Positions 25,175 to 37,190 are shown, numbered from the stretch's first letter. The stretch is DNA of 64,000 nt from Novosphingobium sp. (GCF_027489515.1 NZ_JAIXZS010000041.1:40682-104681), one strand, 5' to 3'. Translations and numbers: made by a program. Notes: generated by a model from the sequence alone, not told the origin.

Positions 25175-26611
25175 ATGCCGTCACTCAACGCCGTACTGCT
25201 CGCCGAGTCTCCGCGCTTCACGCCGCGCCCGGTGCCACTCGTCAGCCGCATGATCGGCATCGCCGCGCCGCTCCTGTTCGTAGTGCTCACCTGGCAGGCG
25301 TTCCAGCGGCAGGACCTTGGCATGTGGTCGGTTGGCGTCGCCTATATCCTCTACGATACGATGCTGCTGCTCTTCACCGCGTGGCAGATCCGCAAACTCG
25401 TCGCCGATACCAGCCGTCCAGTCCCGCACACAGCCGATGCGCCCTCTTTGGGTGTCATCGTCGCCGCGCATAACGAAGCGGGTGTCATCCGTCTCACCGT
25501 GGGCCGCCTCCTTGCGCAGGCCCAGCCGCCCGAGGCGATCCTGATCGCGGATGACGGTTCGAGCGATGCTACCCCAGCGGTCATGCTCGAGACGTATGGT
25601 CTTGCTGCGCCCTGCGTGGGCGGGATGGCCGAGACAGTGATCGGCGCGACCCGCCTGCAGTGGCTGCGTCTGCCCCATGGCGGCAAGGCCCGCGCGCTCA
25701 ACCAGGCGCTGCAGCACGCACGGACCGATGTCGTGCTTACCGTTGATGCCGATACCCTGCTGGAGCCGGGCGCGATTGCCGCGATGCGCAGCGCTTTCCT
25801 GCGCGACCCCGCGCTGGTCGCCGCCACGGGCGTGCTCCAGCCGATCTGCGGGCCTTCGCTCTCGGGCCGCCTCTTCGAGTGGTTCCAGTCCTACGAATAC
25901 GTCCGCAACTTCCTCTCGCGTCACGCGTGGATGCAATTGAACGGGCTGCTGCTGATCTCGGGCGCATTTGCCGCCTTCCGGCGCGAGGCGGTGCTTGCCG
26001 TCGGTGGGTTTGATCCCGATTGCATGGTTGAGGATTACGAACTGATCCACCGCCTTCATCGTCATTCCAACGATCACGGGCTTGGCTGGCATGTCAGCGT
26101 CGTTGGCGGCGCGCTGGCCCGCACCGATGCACCCGCCACGATCCGCGGCTTCCTGAAGCAGCGCCAGCGCTGGTTCGGCGGTTTCCTCCAGACGCAGCAC
26201 TGGAACCGCGACATGGTCGGCAACAGCCGCTACGGCCTCGTCGGCACGCGCATGCTGCCGGTCAAAGCGCTCGATACGCTCCAGCCGATCTACGGGCTTG
26301 CCGCCTTCGCGATCCTGATCTTCCTTGTTGTGACAGGCCGGTTCTATCTCGCTTTCCCGATCCTCCTCGTGATGATCGCCAAGATCGTGATCGATCTCAC
26401 CTTCCACCTCTGGTCGCTCGGCATCTACAAGCGCTGGACCGGACGGCGCGAAGGTCTGCGCCTTGGACCCGCACTGATTGCCGCGCTGGCCGAACCCTTC
26501 AGCTTCCAGCTCCTGCGCCACGCTGGCGCTGCGCTCGGCTGGTACGCCTTTCTCACCGGCAGCCAGACCTGGACCCGCGCCACCCGCAGCGCGCTCGAAC
26601 ACCAGGCCTGA
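25175..26611 (+). CDS. Family 2 glycosyltransferase, membrane-bound, processive type
   Basis: About 478 residues. One or two N-terminal helices (MIGIAAPLLFVVLTW and AYILYDTMLLLF) precede a GT2 domain with LIADDGSSDAT, the DxD TVDADTLLE, the base-containing MVEDYELIHR and the QRQRW motif of processive synthases. At least two C-terminal helices follow. The layout resembles poly-N-acetylglucosamine or hyaluronan-type synthases, and it should make an exopolysaccharide at the inner membrane. No deacetylase or export gene is adjacent. The start is uncertain: ATG at 25175 is taken, with 25250 also possible. Confidence 0.88.
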   Translation: MPSLNAVLLAESPRFTPRPVPLVSRMIGIAAPLLFVVLTWQAFQRQDLGMWSVGVAYILYDTMLLLFTAWQIRKLVADTSRPVPHTADAPSLGVIVAAHNEAGVIRLTVGRLLAQAQPPEAILIADDGSSDATPAVMLETYGLAAPCVGGMAETVIGATRLQWLRLPHGGKARALNQALQHARTDVVLTVDADTLLEPGAIAAMRSAFLRDPALVAATGVLQPICGPSLSGRLFEWFQSYEYVRNFLSRHAWMQLNGLLLISGAFAAFRREAVLAVGGFDPDCMVEDYELIHRLHRHSNDHGLGWHVSVVGGALARTDAPATIRGFLKQRQRWFGGFLQTQHWNRDMVGNSRYGLVGTRMLPVKALDTLQPIYGLAAFAILIFLVVTGRFYLAFPILLVMIAKIVIDLTFHLWSLGIYKRWTGRREGLRLGPALIAALAEPFSFQLLRHAGAALGWYAFLTGSQTWTRATRSALEHQA

Positions 26612-26716
26612 ACCTGGGGGCGGCCGGATTGATCCAATCCGGACCGTGCGGGCTTGCGCCGCGAGCCGCCCTTGGGCAAGTCCTTCGCCGATGCGGGACA
26701 GGGGCACGCGCGCGGC

Positions 26717-28419
<1,703 letters not shown>

Positions 28420-28423
<4 letters not shown>

Positions 28424-30192
28424 CGCCGTCCGCCGCGCTGAGGAAACTGGGCCTTCGCGCCGGTGCAGATGTCGCCGCCATCCGCAAGGCCTATGCCGCG
28501 CTCTACAAGGCGATGGATCCGGATGCCGATCCTGAAGGCTACGCCCGTTTGCGGCAGGCGCGCGACATCGCCCTGCGCGCCGCCAAGTCCGCCGCCGTCC
28601 CGCCGCCCGCACCCGCTGAGGCCCCCGAGCCGTCTGACGAAGCCGCCGCACCCCCAGCCGAGCCGTGGCTCTACGGGGCGCCAACGGTGGCGCACGCGCA
28701 GGCAGCGGACCTGCCGCTCCTCAACGCCGGGCAGATACCCCATCCCGAACCCGCCCCGGTCGCGCCCCAACCGATCGACGCGCCCGCTGCCTCAGCCGCT
28801 GCCTTGCGCGCGCTAGCCGGCCCGCCGCTGCTCGAAAGCGCGAAGCCGCTACGTGCCGATGTCGGTTATCTGGCGCATCCCGATCACGATCTCGCGCGCT
28901 TGCTCCATGATTCCGATGCCGAACTCGGACCGCTCGATGATGCGGGCGAGGCCTTGGCCCAGCGCTGCCTGCGTGCGCTGCTCGCCGAGGCGGCGACGGC
29001 CGATCTTTCGCGCCATGCACGGATCGAGGACTGGCTGGCCGATCTCCTCGCCGAAACATGGCCCCGCAGCGCGCCCTTGCTGCGCCCGACGGCGGAGGCC
29101 TTCGGCTGGGAGAACGAGCGCGGCCAGATCACCGAGCGCCCCTCCATCGCCTGGCTCAATGCGCGCCTGCGCGGCCTGCGTTTTCAGGACAAGGTGACCG
29201 AGCCCGATCACCCGCTCCACAAGGCTTGGACCGAACTGACCCGCCCCGGCAGCGCGACGATCGTCGACAAGCTGCGAGTGCAGCGCTCGGCCATCAACCA
29301 GCTCCTCGAAGGCGTGCGCAAGCATTTCCCCGAACTCGAACACCACTTCCCCCGCGAGCGCGTGGTTTCGTGGGGCGATGGCGCGGCGTCCGGCTGGACG
29401 GGTTTCGGCGTCTTCCGCATTTTTGGCACCGGTTTCACATTCAATGCGGGCTACGCGATCTCGATCTTCGTCGGTCTGCAGATCGTGATGGCCATCTTGC
29501 GGTCAGTCGCGCCCGATCCCGTGGGTACGCATGACGCGCTTTTCGGCCCCCCTGCCATCACGGCAACCGCCGATCCGACGTACGCGCCCTTGCGCGACAA
29601 GGCGGTCGAGGAAGTTTTCGGCAAGGGCAAGACGATCGGCTGGCTGCGCGAAAACCAGTCTAGCCTGGCCACCGTTTTCGAAAGCCATATCGAGTCTGCG
29701 CGTAGCGCCGGTGGCCGCGACGAAGCGGGCATCATCGCCGACCCGCTCGAGTATGTGCGCCGACGCGTCTATTACGACGGGCGCAAGGCCGACGTCGCCA
29801 CCTTGCGCGAAATGACCAAGGTCCGCCTCGCGCTCTATGAGGTTGCGCGCAAGGAAGATCCCGATGTCTGCACGCATTTCCTCGAAACGGCAGACATGAC
29901 CAGCATTACAGTTCCCGAACCGGTGCGCGCGCAGGAGCGCAGCCTCGCTGCGCACATGGTCGAGCGAGGCGTGCTGGCTGATAGCGGTGAGCCCGCGTCC
30001 CTGCGCGCCACGGTTCCCGGGGCCTTGATCGGCCAGGTCATCAAGGCGACGGAACTCCCCGAAGAGCGCGTGCGCCTCGTGCTGAACGGGAAGGGGCAGC
30101 CAGCGGAGCGCTGCGCCGTGATCGGCGCCCTCTTGCGTGCGGCGCTCGGCTGGAAGGGCAAGGAAGGGTCGGATATCCTGCGGGTGATGTAA
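28420..30192 (+). CDS. J-like membrane protein, partner of HscC
   Basis: 590 residues with a GTG start overlapping the hscC stop. Residues about 1-50 resemble a J-domain, but the canonical HPD tripeptide is absent; the loop reads MDPDADPEGYARLRQARD, close in style to DjlB/DjlC. A Pro/Ala-rich linker of about 60 residues follows, then a helical middle region. One membrane segment lies near residue 350 (YAISIFVGLQIVMAIL), with a further soluble domain after it. It probably recruits HscC to the inner membrane. The C-terminal 220 residues have no family I recognise. Confidence 0.8.
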
Positions 30193-30274
30193 CGGCGACT
30201 GCTCGGCACCAAGACCCTTGCCAGTGCCGCGCCAAGCCCGCACCATGTACGGGGCATATCGGGGAGGCAGGCGC

Positions 30275-32014
30275 ATGGCATCACTGGCAATCACGCGGCG
30301 CGGCTTTATCGGCTCGGGCGGTGCGCTCACCTTCGCCAGCCTCAGCCCCCGCGCCATGGCGGCGATCCTCGATCCCGCGCCCACCCGCATCTTCAAGGGT
30401 GCGCGCATCCACACGCTCGATCCCGCGATCCCTTCCGCCGATGCCATCGCCATTGCGGGCAGCCGCATTGTCGGTGTGGGCACCTGGGCCGAGCTCAAGT
30501 CACTTGCCACCTCCCGTACCGAAGTGATTGATCTCGCCGGGCAGGCGATTGTCCCCGGCTTCAACGATGCGCACCTCCATGCCGTTGGCGAAAGCCTGTT
30601 GGGCGATGTCCTTGTCGGCAATCCGTTCGAGGTCGAATTCTTCACCATCGAGCGCATTGTCACCCTGCTGCGCGAGCGCGCGGCGCAGACGCCGCCGGGA
30701 CGCCTCGTGCGCGGCGAGTTCTACGATGATACCAAGATCAAGGACGGCCGCCCGCTCGTCATGGCCGATCTCGACCGCGTTTCCACCACGCACCCGGTCA
30801 TCGTTACCCATCGCGGCGGGCACACCGGCGTGGTCAATGCTTTCGCGCTCAAGAACGCCGGGATCACTCGCGATACTCCCAATCCTTTCGGCGGCACTTA
30901 TGACCGGGATGCCAACGGCAATCTCACCGGCCGCGTGACCGATGCCGCGCTCAATTTCGTGCGTGATGCGGCCAAGGAACCTGATCTCACCGCCGAACAG
31001 CTCCGCGCCCGCGCCATTGCCGGGCAGGCCAAGATCAGCCAGGAATTCGTTCGCTACGGCCTCACCAGCGTCTGCCACACCGCGCCGGGCCTGGTCGCGG
31101 CCAACACCGGACTTGCTGACGATTTCGCCGCGATCCAGCAGATCCGGCGCGAGGGCAAGCTGCTCCACCGCGTCACCTATGAAACCTCTGGCGCCATGCT
31201 CGATGCGCTCATTGCCAATGGCATGCGCACCGGGTTCGGCGATGAATGGATCCGCATCGGCGCCACGGCGGAACAGTTCTCCGATGGCTCGTTCTCCGAA
31301 CGCACGATGTCGCGCTCAACGCCCTATCCCGGCCGCACCCCGCCTTACTACGGCAACATCATGCAGACGCAGGAGGGCCTCGACGCCCTCGTCGAAAAGC
31401 AGATGCGCGCGGGCATCCAGCCCAATTTCCACGCCAACGGCGATGTCGCGATCGGCATGGTGCTCACCGCCTACGAACGCGGTATGAAGCTGCTCGGCCC
31501 CGCCGACCGCCGCCCCAAGATCACCCATTGCACCAATGTCTCGCCTGAACTTGTTTCGCGAATCAAGGCGTTGGGCGCGGTTCCTGCGCTGTTCACGAGC
31601 TATGCCTACTACAATGCCGACAAGTTCCACTTCTACGGTGCGGAGATGATGGAGCACATGATGGCCTACCGCATGATGATCGACGCGGGCGTGCCCGTCT
31701 GTGCCGGGTCCGATTTCCCGCCCGGCCCCTTCGCACCGCTGATGGGCCTGCAGGGCATGGTGACGAGGAAGGGCTGGAATGGCGAGATCTGGGGCGCAAG
31801 CCAGAAGATCACCGTGATGGAAGGCCTCAAAGTCCTCTCCGCCAACGGCGCTCACGCCTCGTTCGAGGAAGACCTCAAGGGCACGCTCAGCCCCGGGAAG
31901 CTGGCCGATATGGTGATCCTCGACGGCGATCCGGCCGCCGTTGATCCTGAAAAGATCAAGGACATCCGCGTCCAACCAACCCTCGTCGGCGGCAACGTGA
32001 AATACAAGGCGTAA
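30275..32014 (+). CDS. Tat-exported amidohydrolase (YtcJ-like)
   Basis: 579 residues. The N-terminus has a twin-arginine motif (ITRRGFIGSGG) with cleavage near AMAA, so it is probably exported folded. Amidohydrolase metal segments are IVPGFNDAHLHAVGE, QFSDGSFSE, NFHANGDVAIG and VCAGSDFPPGP, with the composite beta domain at LSPGKLADMVIL. I chose the ATG at 30275 because GGGGAGG precedes it. First gene of a rightward operon with a hotdog thioesterase (10 nt gap) and a gamma-glutamyltransferase. The substrate is unknown; the partners suggest an amide or peptide-like compound. Confidence 0.9.
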   Translation: MASLAITRRGFIGSGGALTFASLSPRAMAAILDPAPTRIFKGARIHTLDPAIPSADAIAIAGSRIVGVGTWAELKSLATSRTEVIDLAGQAIVPGFNDAHLHAVGESLLGDVLVGNPFEVEFFTIERIVTLLRERAAQTPPGRLVRGEFYDDTKIKDGRPLVMADLDRVSTTHPVIVTHRGGHTGVVNAFALKNAGITRDTPNPFGGTYDRDANGNLTGRVTDAALNFVRDAAKEPDLTAEQLRARAIAGQAKISQEFVRYGLTSVCHTAPGLVAANTGLADDFAAIQQIRREGKLLHRVTYETSGAMLDALIANGMRTGFGDEWIRIGATAEQFSDGSFSERTMSRSTPYPGRTPPYYGNIMQTQEGLDALVEKQMRAGIQPNFHANGDVAIGMVLTAYERGMKLLGPADRRPKITHCTNVSPELVSRIKALGAVPALFTSYAYYNADKFHFYGAEMMEHMMAYRMMIDAGVPVCAGSDFPPGPFAPLMGLQGMVTRKGWNGEIWGASQKITVMEGLKVLSANGAHASFEEDLKGTLSPGKLADMVILDGDPAAVDPEKIKDIRVQPTLVGGNVKYKA

Positions 32015-32024
32015 GGACCCCTAC

Positions 32025-32450
32025 ATGACCTACCGCGTCGAATTCGTCGAACGCACCGGCCTTGAACTGCTCGAAAGCGGACGCGGCAAGGCTCGCTACC
32101 GCATGCCGCTGGCTGGGAACGAGAACCACGTCGGCGTGATGTATATGGGCGCCTTCACCGTGCTGGCGGAGGCGACCGCCGCGATCCCCGGCATCTCGAT
32201 CCTCGATACCGCGCGCTTCTATCCCATCATCAAGGATATCGCGGTCGCATTTCACAAGATGGCCGCGACGGACGTGTTCGCCGAATTCAGCCTCGATGAA
32301 ACCGCTCTCGGCGGCCTGCTTGCCGATCTCGAACGCAAGGGCAGCGCGGGCTACCTCGCCGAGTTCCCGATGCTTGATGCAAATGGCGTCGTCGTTGCCA
32401 CCGGCAAGGTCTCCGTGAAGCTCCTCTCGCACGACTGGAAGAAAGCCTGA
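32025..32450 (+). CDS. Hotdog-fold thioesterase-like protein (DUF4442/PaaI type)
   Basis: 141 residues with the hotdog layout of the YiiD C-terminal/DUF4442 group: a long helix beginning NHVGVMYMGAFTVLAEATAAI, then strands PIIKDIAVAFHKMA, DVFAEFSL and a final GVVVATGKVSVKLL. An acyl-CoA or acyl-ester hydrolase role is possible, but catalytic residues are not certain. It is locked between the amidohydrolase and GGT genes; its TGA overlaps the next ATG (TGATG), so translation is probably coupled. No signal peptide, therefore cytoplasmic, unlike its exported neighbours. Confidence 0.8.
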   Translation: MTYRVEFVERTGLELLESGRGKARYRMPLAGNENHVGVMYMGAFTVLAEATAAIPGISILDTARFYPIIKDIAVAFHKMAATDVFAEFSLDETALGGLLADLERKGSAGYLAEFPMLDANGVVVATGKVSVKLLSHDWKKA

Positions 32451-34162
32451 TGCGCCGCCTTCGCCTGCTCGCCGTCGCCGCGCTTGCTGCTCTCGCCGCG
32501 CCGGCGCTCAGCGCTGATCCTGCACCCTTCGTTGCAGTGCGCGGGGACAGGGCAGGGGGCTGGACCGCGCAGAGCCGTTCCGAAGTCATGGCGATGAACG
32601 GCATGGTCGCGACCAGTCAGCCGCTTGCTGCCGAAGCCGGACTCGAAGTGTTGCATGCAGGCGGCAATGCCTTCGATGCCGCGATCGCCACCGCGGCCGC
32701 GATCAACGTGGTCGAGCCCGAGGCGACCGGCATCGGCGGGGACATGTTCGTGATCGCGTGGGTTGCGAAGGAAAAGCGCCTCGTTGCGCTCGATGCCGCC
32801 GGCCGTGCGCCCAGCGGTGCCAGCCTCGAGCGCTATCGCAAGATGTTCGGTGCGCAGATGCCCGAGGAAGGTATCCACGCCGCGCTCGTTCCCGGCGCTG
32901 TCGATGGCTGGTCGGTGCTGCTCGGCCGCTATGGCAAACTCGGGCTGGCGCAAGCGCTCCAGCCCGCCATACGCATCGCCGAGCAAGGCTTCCCGCTCAC
33001 CGAACGCATCGGCGGCGAATGGCAGGTGAGCGCAAAGCTGCTCGCCAAGGACCCGGACTCAGCCAAGACCTACATGCCCGGCGGCAGAACGCTCGGCTGG
33101 GGGGATATCTTCCGCAATCCTGATCTTGCCAAGGCCTTCCGCCTCATTGCCAGCGGCGGGCGCGATGCCTTCTACAAGGGCCCGATTGCCGAGGCGATTG
33201 TTGCGAAATCCCAAAGCCTTGGCGGCGGCTTTGCGCTGAAGGACTTCGATACGATCCACGCCCGCTGGGTCGAGCCGATCAGCACGACTTTCAAGGGCTA
33301 TACGATCCACGAAATGCCGCCGAGCACGCAGGGCTTTGCCGTGCTCCAGATCATGAACATGCTTGAAGTCTGCCCGGCAAAGCTCGGGCTCGATCCCGCA
33401 AAGCTGGGCCCGCGCTCCGCCGATTACTGGCACTTGATGATCGAAGCCAAGAAGCTCGCTTATGCCGATCTCAAGCGCTTCAACGGCGATCCCGATTACG
33501 CGGCGATCCCGGTTGCCCGCCTGATCTCCAAGGAATATGCCGCCGAGCAGTGCGGCAGGATCGACATGAAGAAGGCGGCCGCCATCGGCCCCGATGCCCC
33601 TGCGCTTGGCGGCACGGCGTATATCACAACGGCGGACAGCGAGGGGAACATGGTCTCGCTGATCTACTCGGTCTACGATTTCTTCGGCTCGGGTATCACC
33701 GTGCCCGGCTACGGCTTCACGCTGAGCAATCGCGGCAATGCCTTCTCGCTCGATCCCGCAAGTCCCAACGCCTTGGCTCCGGGCAAGCGTCCGTTCTACA
33801 CGATCATCCCCGGCTTCGTGACGAAGGACGGCAAGCCCTTCTACTCCTTCGGCGTCATGCAGGGCGGGCAGCAGGCGCAGGGTCAGGCTCAGGTCCTTGC
33901 GAACCTCCTCGCCTTCGGTGCCAACGTCCAGAGCGCGAGCGACGCCGCCCGCTTCAACCACAGCCAGCAGGACAATGTGCTGCGCCTCGAAAGCGGGCTC
34001 TATGATCTCGTCGGCGCAGACCTTTCCGCGCGCGGCCACACGGCTATGCGCACCGACGGCTCGGAAATGGGCGGGTATCAGGGCATCATGATCGACCCGA
34101 AGACCAGCGCCTATCGCGGGGGATCGGACCACCGCAAGGACGGCATGGCGGTCGGGTACTGA
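32450..34162 (+). CDS. Gamma-glutamyltransferase family hydrolase
   Basis: 570-residue exported Ntn-hydrolase precursor; signal peptide ends near ALSAD. Typical segments are MVATSQPLAAEAGLEVL, GGNAFDAAIA, EPEATGIGGDMF, then the autocleavage site GGTAYITTADSEGNMVSLI with Thr389 as likely nucleophile, and GFTLSNRGNAF and PFYTIIPGF in the small subunit. It cleaves gamma-glutamyl or related acyl bonds in the periplasm. Last gene of the amidohydrolase-thioesterase operon. GGT-family members include cephalosporin acylases, so the substrate may be an acylated compound other than glutathione. Confidence 0.92.
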   Translation: MRRLRLLAVAALAALAAPALSADPAPFVAVRGDRAGGWTAQSRSEVMAMNGMVATSQPLAAEAGLEVLHAGGNAFDAAIATAAAINVVEPEATGIGGDMFVIAWVAKEKRLVALDAAGRAPSGASLERYRKMFGAQMPEEGIHAALVPGAVDGWSVLLGRYGKLGLAQALQPAIRIAEQGFPLTERIGGEWQVSAKLLAKDPDSAKTYMPGGRTLGWGDIFRNPDLAKAFRLIASGGRDAFYKGPIAEAIVAKSQSLGGGFALKDFDTIHARWVEPISTTFKGYTIHEMPPSTQGFAVLQIMNMLEVCPAKLGLDPAKLGPRSADYWHLMIEAKKLAYADLKRFNGDPDYAAIPVARLISKEYAAEQCGRIDMKKAAAIGPDAPALGGTAYITTADSEGNMVSLIYSVYDFFGSGITVPGYGFTLSNRGNAFSLDPASPNALAPGKRPFYTIIPGFVTKDGKPFYSFGVMQGGQQAQGQAQVLANLLAFGANVQSASDAARFNHSQQDNVLRLESGLYDLVGADLSARGHTAMRTDGSEMGGYQGIMIDPKTSAYRGGSDHRKDGMAVGY

Positions 34163-34196
34163 GGCGCTGCCGACGCCTCTCCAGCTAACCCCGTTT

Positions 34197-34281
34197 CGTC
34201 ATTGCGAGGAGCAAAGCGACGAAGCAATCCAGAGCCCTCGTGCGTGACGCTCTGGATTGCTTCGCTTCGCTCGCAATCACG
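34197..34281. repeat. REP-like extragenic inverted repeat
   Basis: The left arm begins CGTCATTGCGAG and ends GAAGCAATCCAGAG. The right arm (34250-34281) is its complement, with a short indel inside the arm and loop CCCTCGTGCGTGACG. It lies between the convergent GGT and MetY genes. This repeat type is common between genes in sphingomonads and other proteobacteria and may also end transcription. Only one copy is in the window. Confidence 0.8.
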
Positions 34282-34302
34282 AACTGGGGTTGTTGGGAAA
34301 CC

Positions 34303-35598
34303 TTACGCCGCGTCGAGCGCCGCGCCCAGATCGGCGAGGATATCGTCGATATGCTCGATCCCGATCGAAAGCCGCACATAGCCCGGCGTCACGCCGCTCG
34401 CTGCCTGCTCTTCGACTGAAAGCTGCGAGTGCGTTGTCGAGGCGGGATGGATCGCGAGGCTGCGCGCATCGCCGATGTTCGCCACATGGTAGAAAAGCTG
34501 CAGCGCATCGATGAAGCGCTTGCCGGCCTCGGCGCCATCCTTGAGCTCGAACCCGACGAGGCCGCCCTGGCCACGCGTGAGGTACTTGGCAGCAAGGTCC
34601 GCCGCCCGGCCCGTCGCGACCGACGGGTGGATCACCGAGGAAACCTTGGGATGCGCCGCGAGGAACGCCGCCACCTTCACCGCGTTCTCGCAGTGGCGCT
34701 CGATGCGCAGTGGCATCGTCTCCAGCCCCTGGATCAGCTGGAACGCGCTCATCGGCGAGAGAGCGTTGCCCAGATCGCGCAGCAGGACCACCCGCGCGCG
34801 GATGATGTAGGCAATCGGCCCCAGCGGCTTGATGTCACGCGCCCAGACCGCGCCGTGATAGCTGGCGTCCGGCGTGTTGAGATGCGGCTGGCGCTCTGGG
34901 AAGGCTTCCCAGTCGAAGTTGCCGCCATCGATGATCAGGCCGCCGATCGAGGTGCCGTGTCCGCCGATGTACTTGGTCGCCGAATAGACCACCACCGCCG
35001 CGCCGTGTTCGAACGGCTTGATCAGCAGCGGCGCTGCCGTGTTGTCCATGATCAGCGGGATGCCGTATTCGCGCCCGATCGCGGCGACTTCGGCAATCGG
35101 GAACACCTCGAGCTTCGGATTGGGCAGCGATTCCGCATAATAGGCGCGCGTCTTGTCGTCGGTGGCGCGGCGGAAGCCTTCGACGTCCGCCGGATCGACG
35201 AAGCGCGTCTCGATGCCGAGATCGCGCAGCGTGTTCGCCAGCAGGTTCCACGTGCCGCCATAGAGGTTAGTCGAGGCGACGATGTTGTCGCCCGCCTTGG
35301 CAAGGTTGAGGATCGCGAGCGTCGTCGCCGACTGGCCGGATGACACTGCCAGCGCCGCCACGCCGCCTTCGATCGCGGCCATGCGCTGTTCGAGCACATC
35401 GGTCGTCGGGTTCATCAGGCGCGTGTAGATGTTGCCCAGTTCCTTGAGCGCGAAGAGGTTCGCCGCGTGCTCGGTTGAATGGAACTGGTACGAGGTCGTC
35501 TGGTGGATCGGCACTGCGACCGAACCGGTCGACGGATCGGCGCGCCAGCCGGCGTGGAGGGCAAGGGTTTCGGGTTTCGCGTTGGTGAGGTCGGTCAT
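34303..35598 (-). CDS. metY: O-acetylhomoserine aminocarboxypropyltransferase (sulfhydrylase)
   Basis: 431-residue PLP enzyme of the Cys/Met metabolism family. The PLP lysine is Lys209 in SATKYIGGHG. TTSYQFHSTEHAANLF, YTRLMNPTTDVLEQRMAA and the length fit the O-acetylhomoserine sulfhydrylase branch rather than cystathionine synthases of about 390 residues. It makes homocysteine from O-acetylhomoserine and sulfide in the cytoplasm. Monocistronic, convergent with the GGT operon across the REP-like hairpin. No riboswitch-like leader was recognised in the 38 bp before the next upstream gene. Confidence 0.92.
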   Translation of the reverse strand: MTDLTNAKPETLALHAGWRADPSTGSVAVPIHQTTSYQFHSTEHAANLFALKELGNIYTRLMNPTTDVLEQRMAAIEGGVAALAVSSGQSATTLAILNLAKAGDNIVASTNLYGGTWNLLANTLRDLGIETRFVDPADVEGFRRATDDKTRAYYAESLPNPKLEVFPIAEVAAIGREYGIPLIMDNTAAPLLIKPFEHGAAVVVYSATKYIGGHGTSIGGLIIDGGNFDWEAFPERQPHLNTPDASYHGAVWARDIKPLGPIAYIIRARVVLLRDLGNALSPMSAFQLIQGLETMPLRIERHCENAVKVAAFLAAHPKVSSVIHPSVATGRAADLAAKYLTRGQGGLVGFELKDGAEAGKRFIDALQLFYHVANIGDARSLAIHPASTTHSQLSVEEQAASGVTPGYVRLSIGIEHIDDILADLGAALDAA

Positions 35599-35636
35599 CG
35601 GGGCATCCTGCTCTGCAAGTTCGTGATTATTGTCTA

Positions 35637-37190
35637 TTAATTCAGTTGAGTCTGCAAGCGACGGTAGAGCACGCTGTCCGCAGTCTTGCGCAGCGGCTCC
35701 CACCCGGGGAACTGCGTCGCCGGATCGATGCGGATCACCCACAGGAAGCGCGCCGCGCGCGGGACGGCGGCGACGACATCGGGGAGTGCGGGCGATTCGC
35801 CGCAGGGCTCCATGAACGTGATCGTCGAGGGATCGCGGTCGAACGGGGCAAGGCGCGGGTTGTGGATCGCAATCAGCTGTCCGCTCTGCAGCTGCCACTG
35901 GCCGTTGTCGAACAAGTGCCGCCGTGCGAGGCCATAGCCCATGATGTGCCGCCGCCGATCGGTGTTCCAGCCCGCGCATTCATCGACATAGAGCGAGACC
36001 AGATTGACCCCGCGCGGCGCCGCCTCGATCGCGGTCAGCGTCTCGGCAAACTGCTGCCCGGCCAGCGCCATGCTCGCGGCATTGGTCGCCAGCCGCGCGC
36101 CGCCGAACACGAGCCCGCCGATCAGCAGCCAGCGCGTGAGGCGCGGATCGACCAGCGGCCCCGGCGCCGAGGCGAGCACGAACAGCGCCAGAATCACCGG
36201 TCCCAGCCGCATGTCGGCAAAGCGCGAACCCATGATCGTATCGGGCATCAGCAAATAGAGCAGCAGCAACGCCAATGCCGCCAGCATCACCCCTGCATGG
36301 ACCATGAAACCGCGCGTCCTCAGGCTGATGTAGAGTACGAATGCAATTACACCTGCGCCCACTGCGTCCCACACCAGCCAGCGGTCGGCCATCGCCATGA
36401 TCAACCAGACGATCTTGCGCGGTGCGTCGTTGTTGGCGAGCAGCGCAACGGCATCGCCGCCCTCCCTGGGTTGTAGCGCGCCGATGATCGGGCCCAGTAG
36501 CAGCGGCGCCGTCATCCATCCGGTCGTGATCACCGTGCCGAAGAAGCCCTTGCCCGCGCGCCAGTTTGCAGCCAGCGCCGTGGTTCCGGCGACCAGGCTG
36601 AAGACTGCCCAGCCGACCAGATGGCACACCCAAAGGGCGAACCCGATCGGCACGAACAGGGCCGTGCGCAGCAGTGGCCTTTGTTCGAGCGCGATCCACA
36701 GCGCCATCGCGTGGAAGGCCAGCGCCAGCGACAGCGTGAAATTGGCAAACCCATAGAGATAGGGCAGCGAGATCGCGAGCGGCAGCGCATAGAGCGCATT
36801 CACCCCGATACGGCCATGTGCTGCGCGCGAGAGCAGCAGCATTCCCGAAACCGTAAGCGGCGGGATCGATCCCACGATCAGGTGCACGGCCGGCTCCAGA
36901 CCCATGAGCGGGGCAAGTAGCTGGACGCACAGATCGACACCGAGATTGGGCAGCAGCCCCCACTCGAAGCTGTACCAGTTTCGCAGGACTTCCGAGCGCC
37001 CGGCATCGAGCTGGACGGTGTAGCGTGCGACATGACCACCCAGATCGGTGAGCGGCAGCACTGGCGCGAGAATGGCGGGGAGCGCAGCCAGCGCACTCAG
37101 CAGGAAAATCAGGGCAAGCTCGGCCAACGGCGCGTCGCGCGCCGACGGCGGGCGCGCATCCAGCAATACCGAGAACGGCCAAACCCTCAT
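35637..37190 (-). CDS. Multi-spanning membrane protein of unknown function
   Basis: 517 residues with about ten hydrophobic helices, for example LALIFLLSALAALPAILAPV, IPPLTVSGMLLLS and ALALLLLYLLMP. A soluble C-terminal part of about 120 residues follows (NLVSLYVDECAGWNTDRRRH onward). The overall design resembles GT-C glycosyltransferase-like or exosortase-associated proteins, but I see no acidic catalytic motif in the first loop that would prove it. The ATG at 37190 was chosen over a TTG at 37250. It is divergent from the cytochrome c gene, with 265 bp between them in which I see no clear operator. Confidence 0.75.
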   Translation of the reverse strand: MRVWPFSVLLDARPPSARDAPLAELALIFLLSALAALPAILAPVLPLTDLGGHVARYTVQLDAGRSEVLRNWYSFEWGLLPNLGVDLCVQLLAPLMGLEPAVHLIVGSIPPLTVSGMLLLSRAAHGRIGVNALYALPLAISLPYLYGFANFTLSLALAFHAMALWIALEQRPLLRTALFVPIGFALWVCHLVGWAVFSLVAGTTALAANWRAGKGFFGTVITTGWMTAPLLLGPIIGALQPREGGDAVALLANNDAPRKIVWLIMAMADRWLVWDAVGAGVIAFVLYISLRTRGFMVHAGVMLAALALLLLYLLMPDTIMGSRFADMRLGPVILALFVLASAPGPLVDPRLTRWLLIGGLVFGGARLATNAASMALAGQQFAETLTAIEAAPRGVNLVSLYVDECAGWNTDRRRHIMGYGLARRHLFDNGQWQLQSGQLIAIHNPRLAPFDRDPSTITFMEPCGESPALPDVVAAVPRAARFLWVIRIDPATQFPGWEPLRKTADSVLYRRLQTQLN

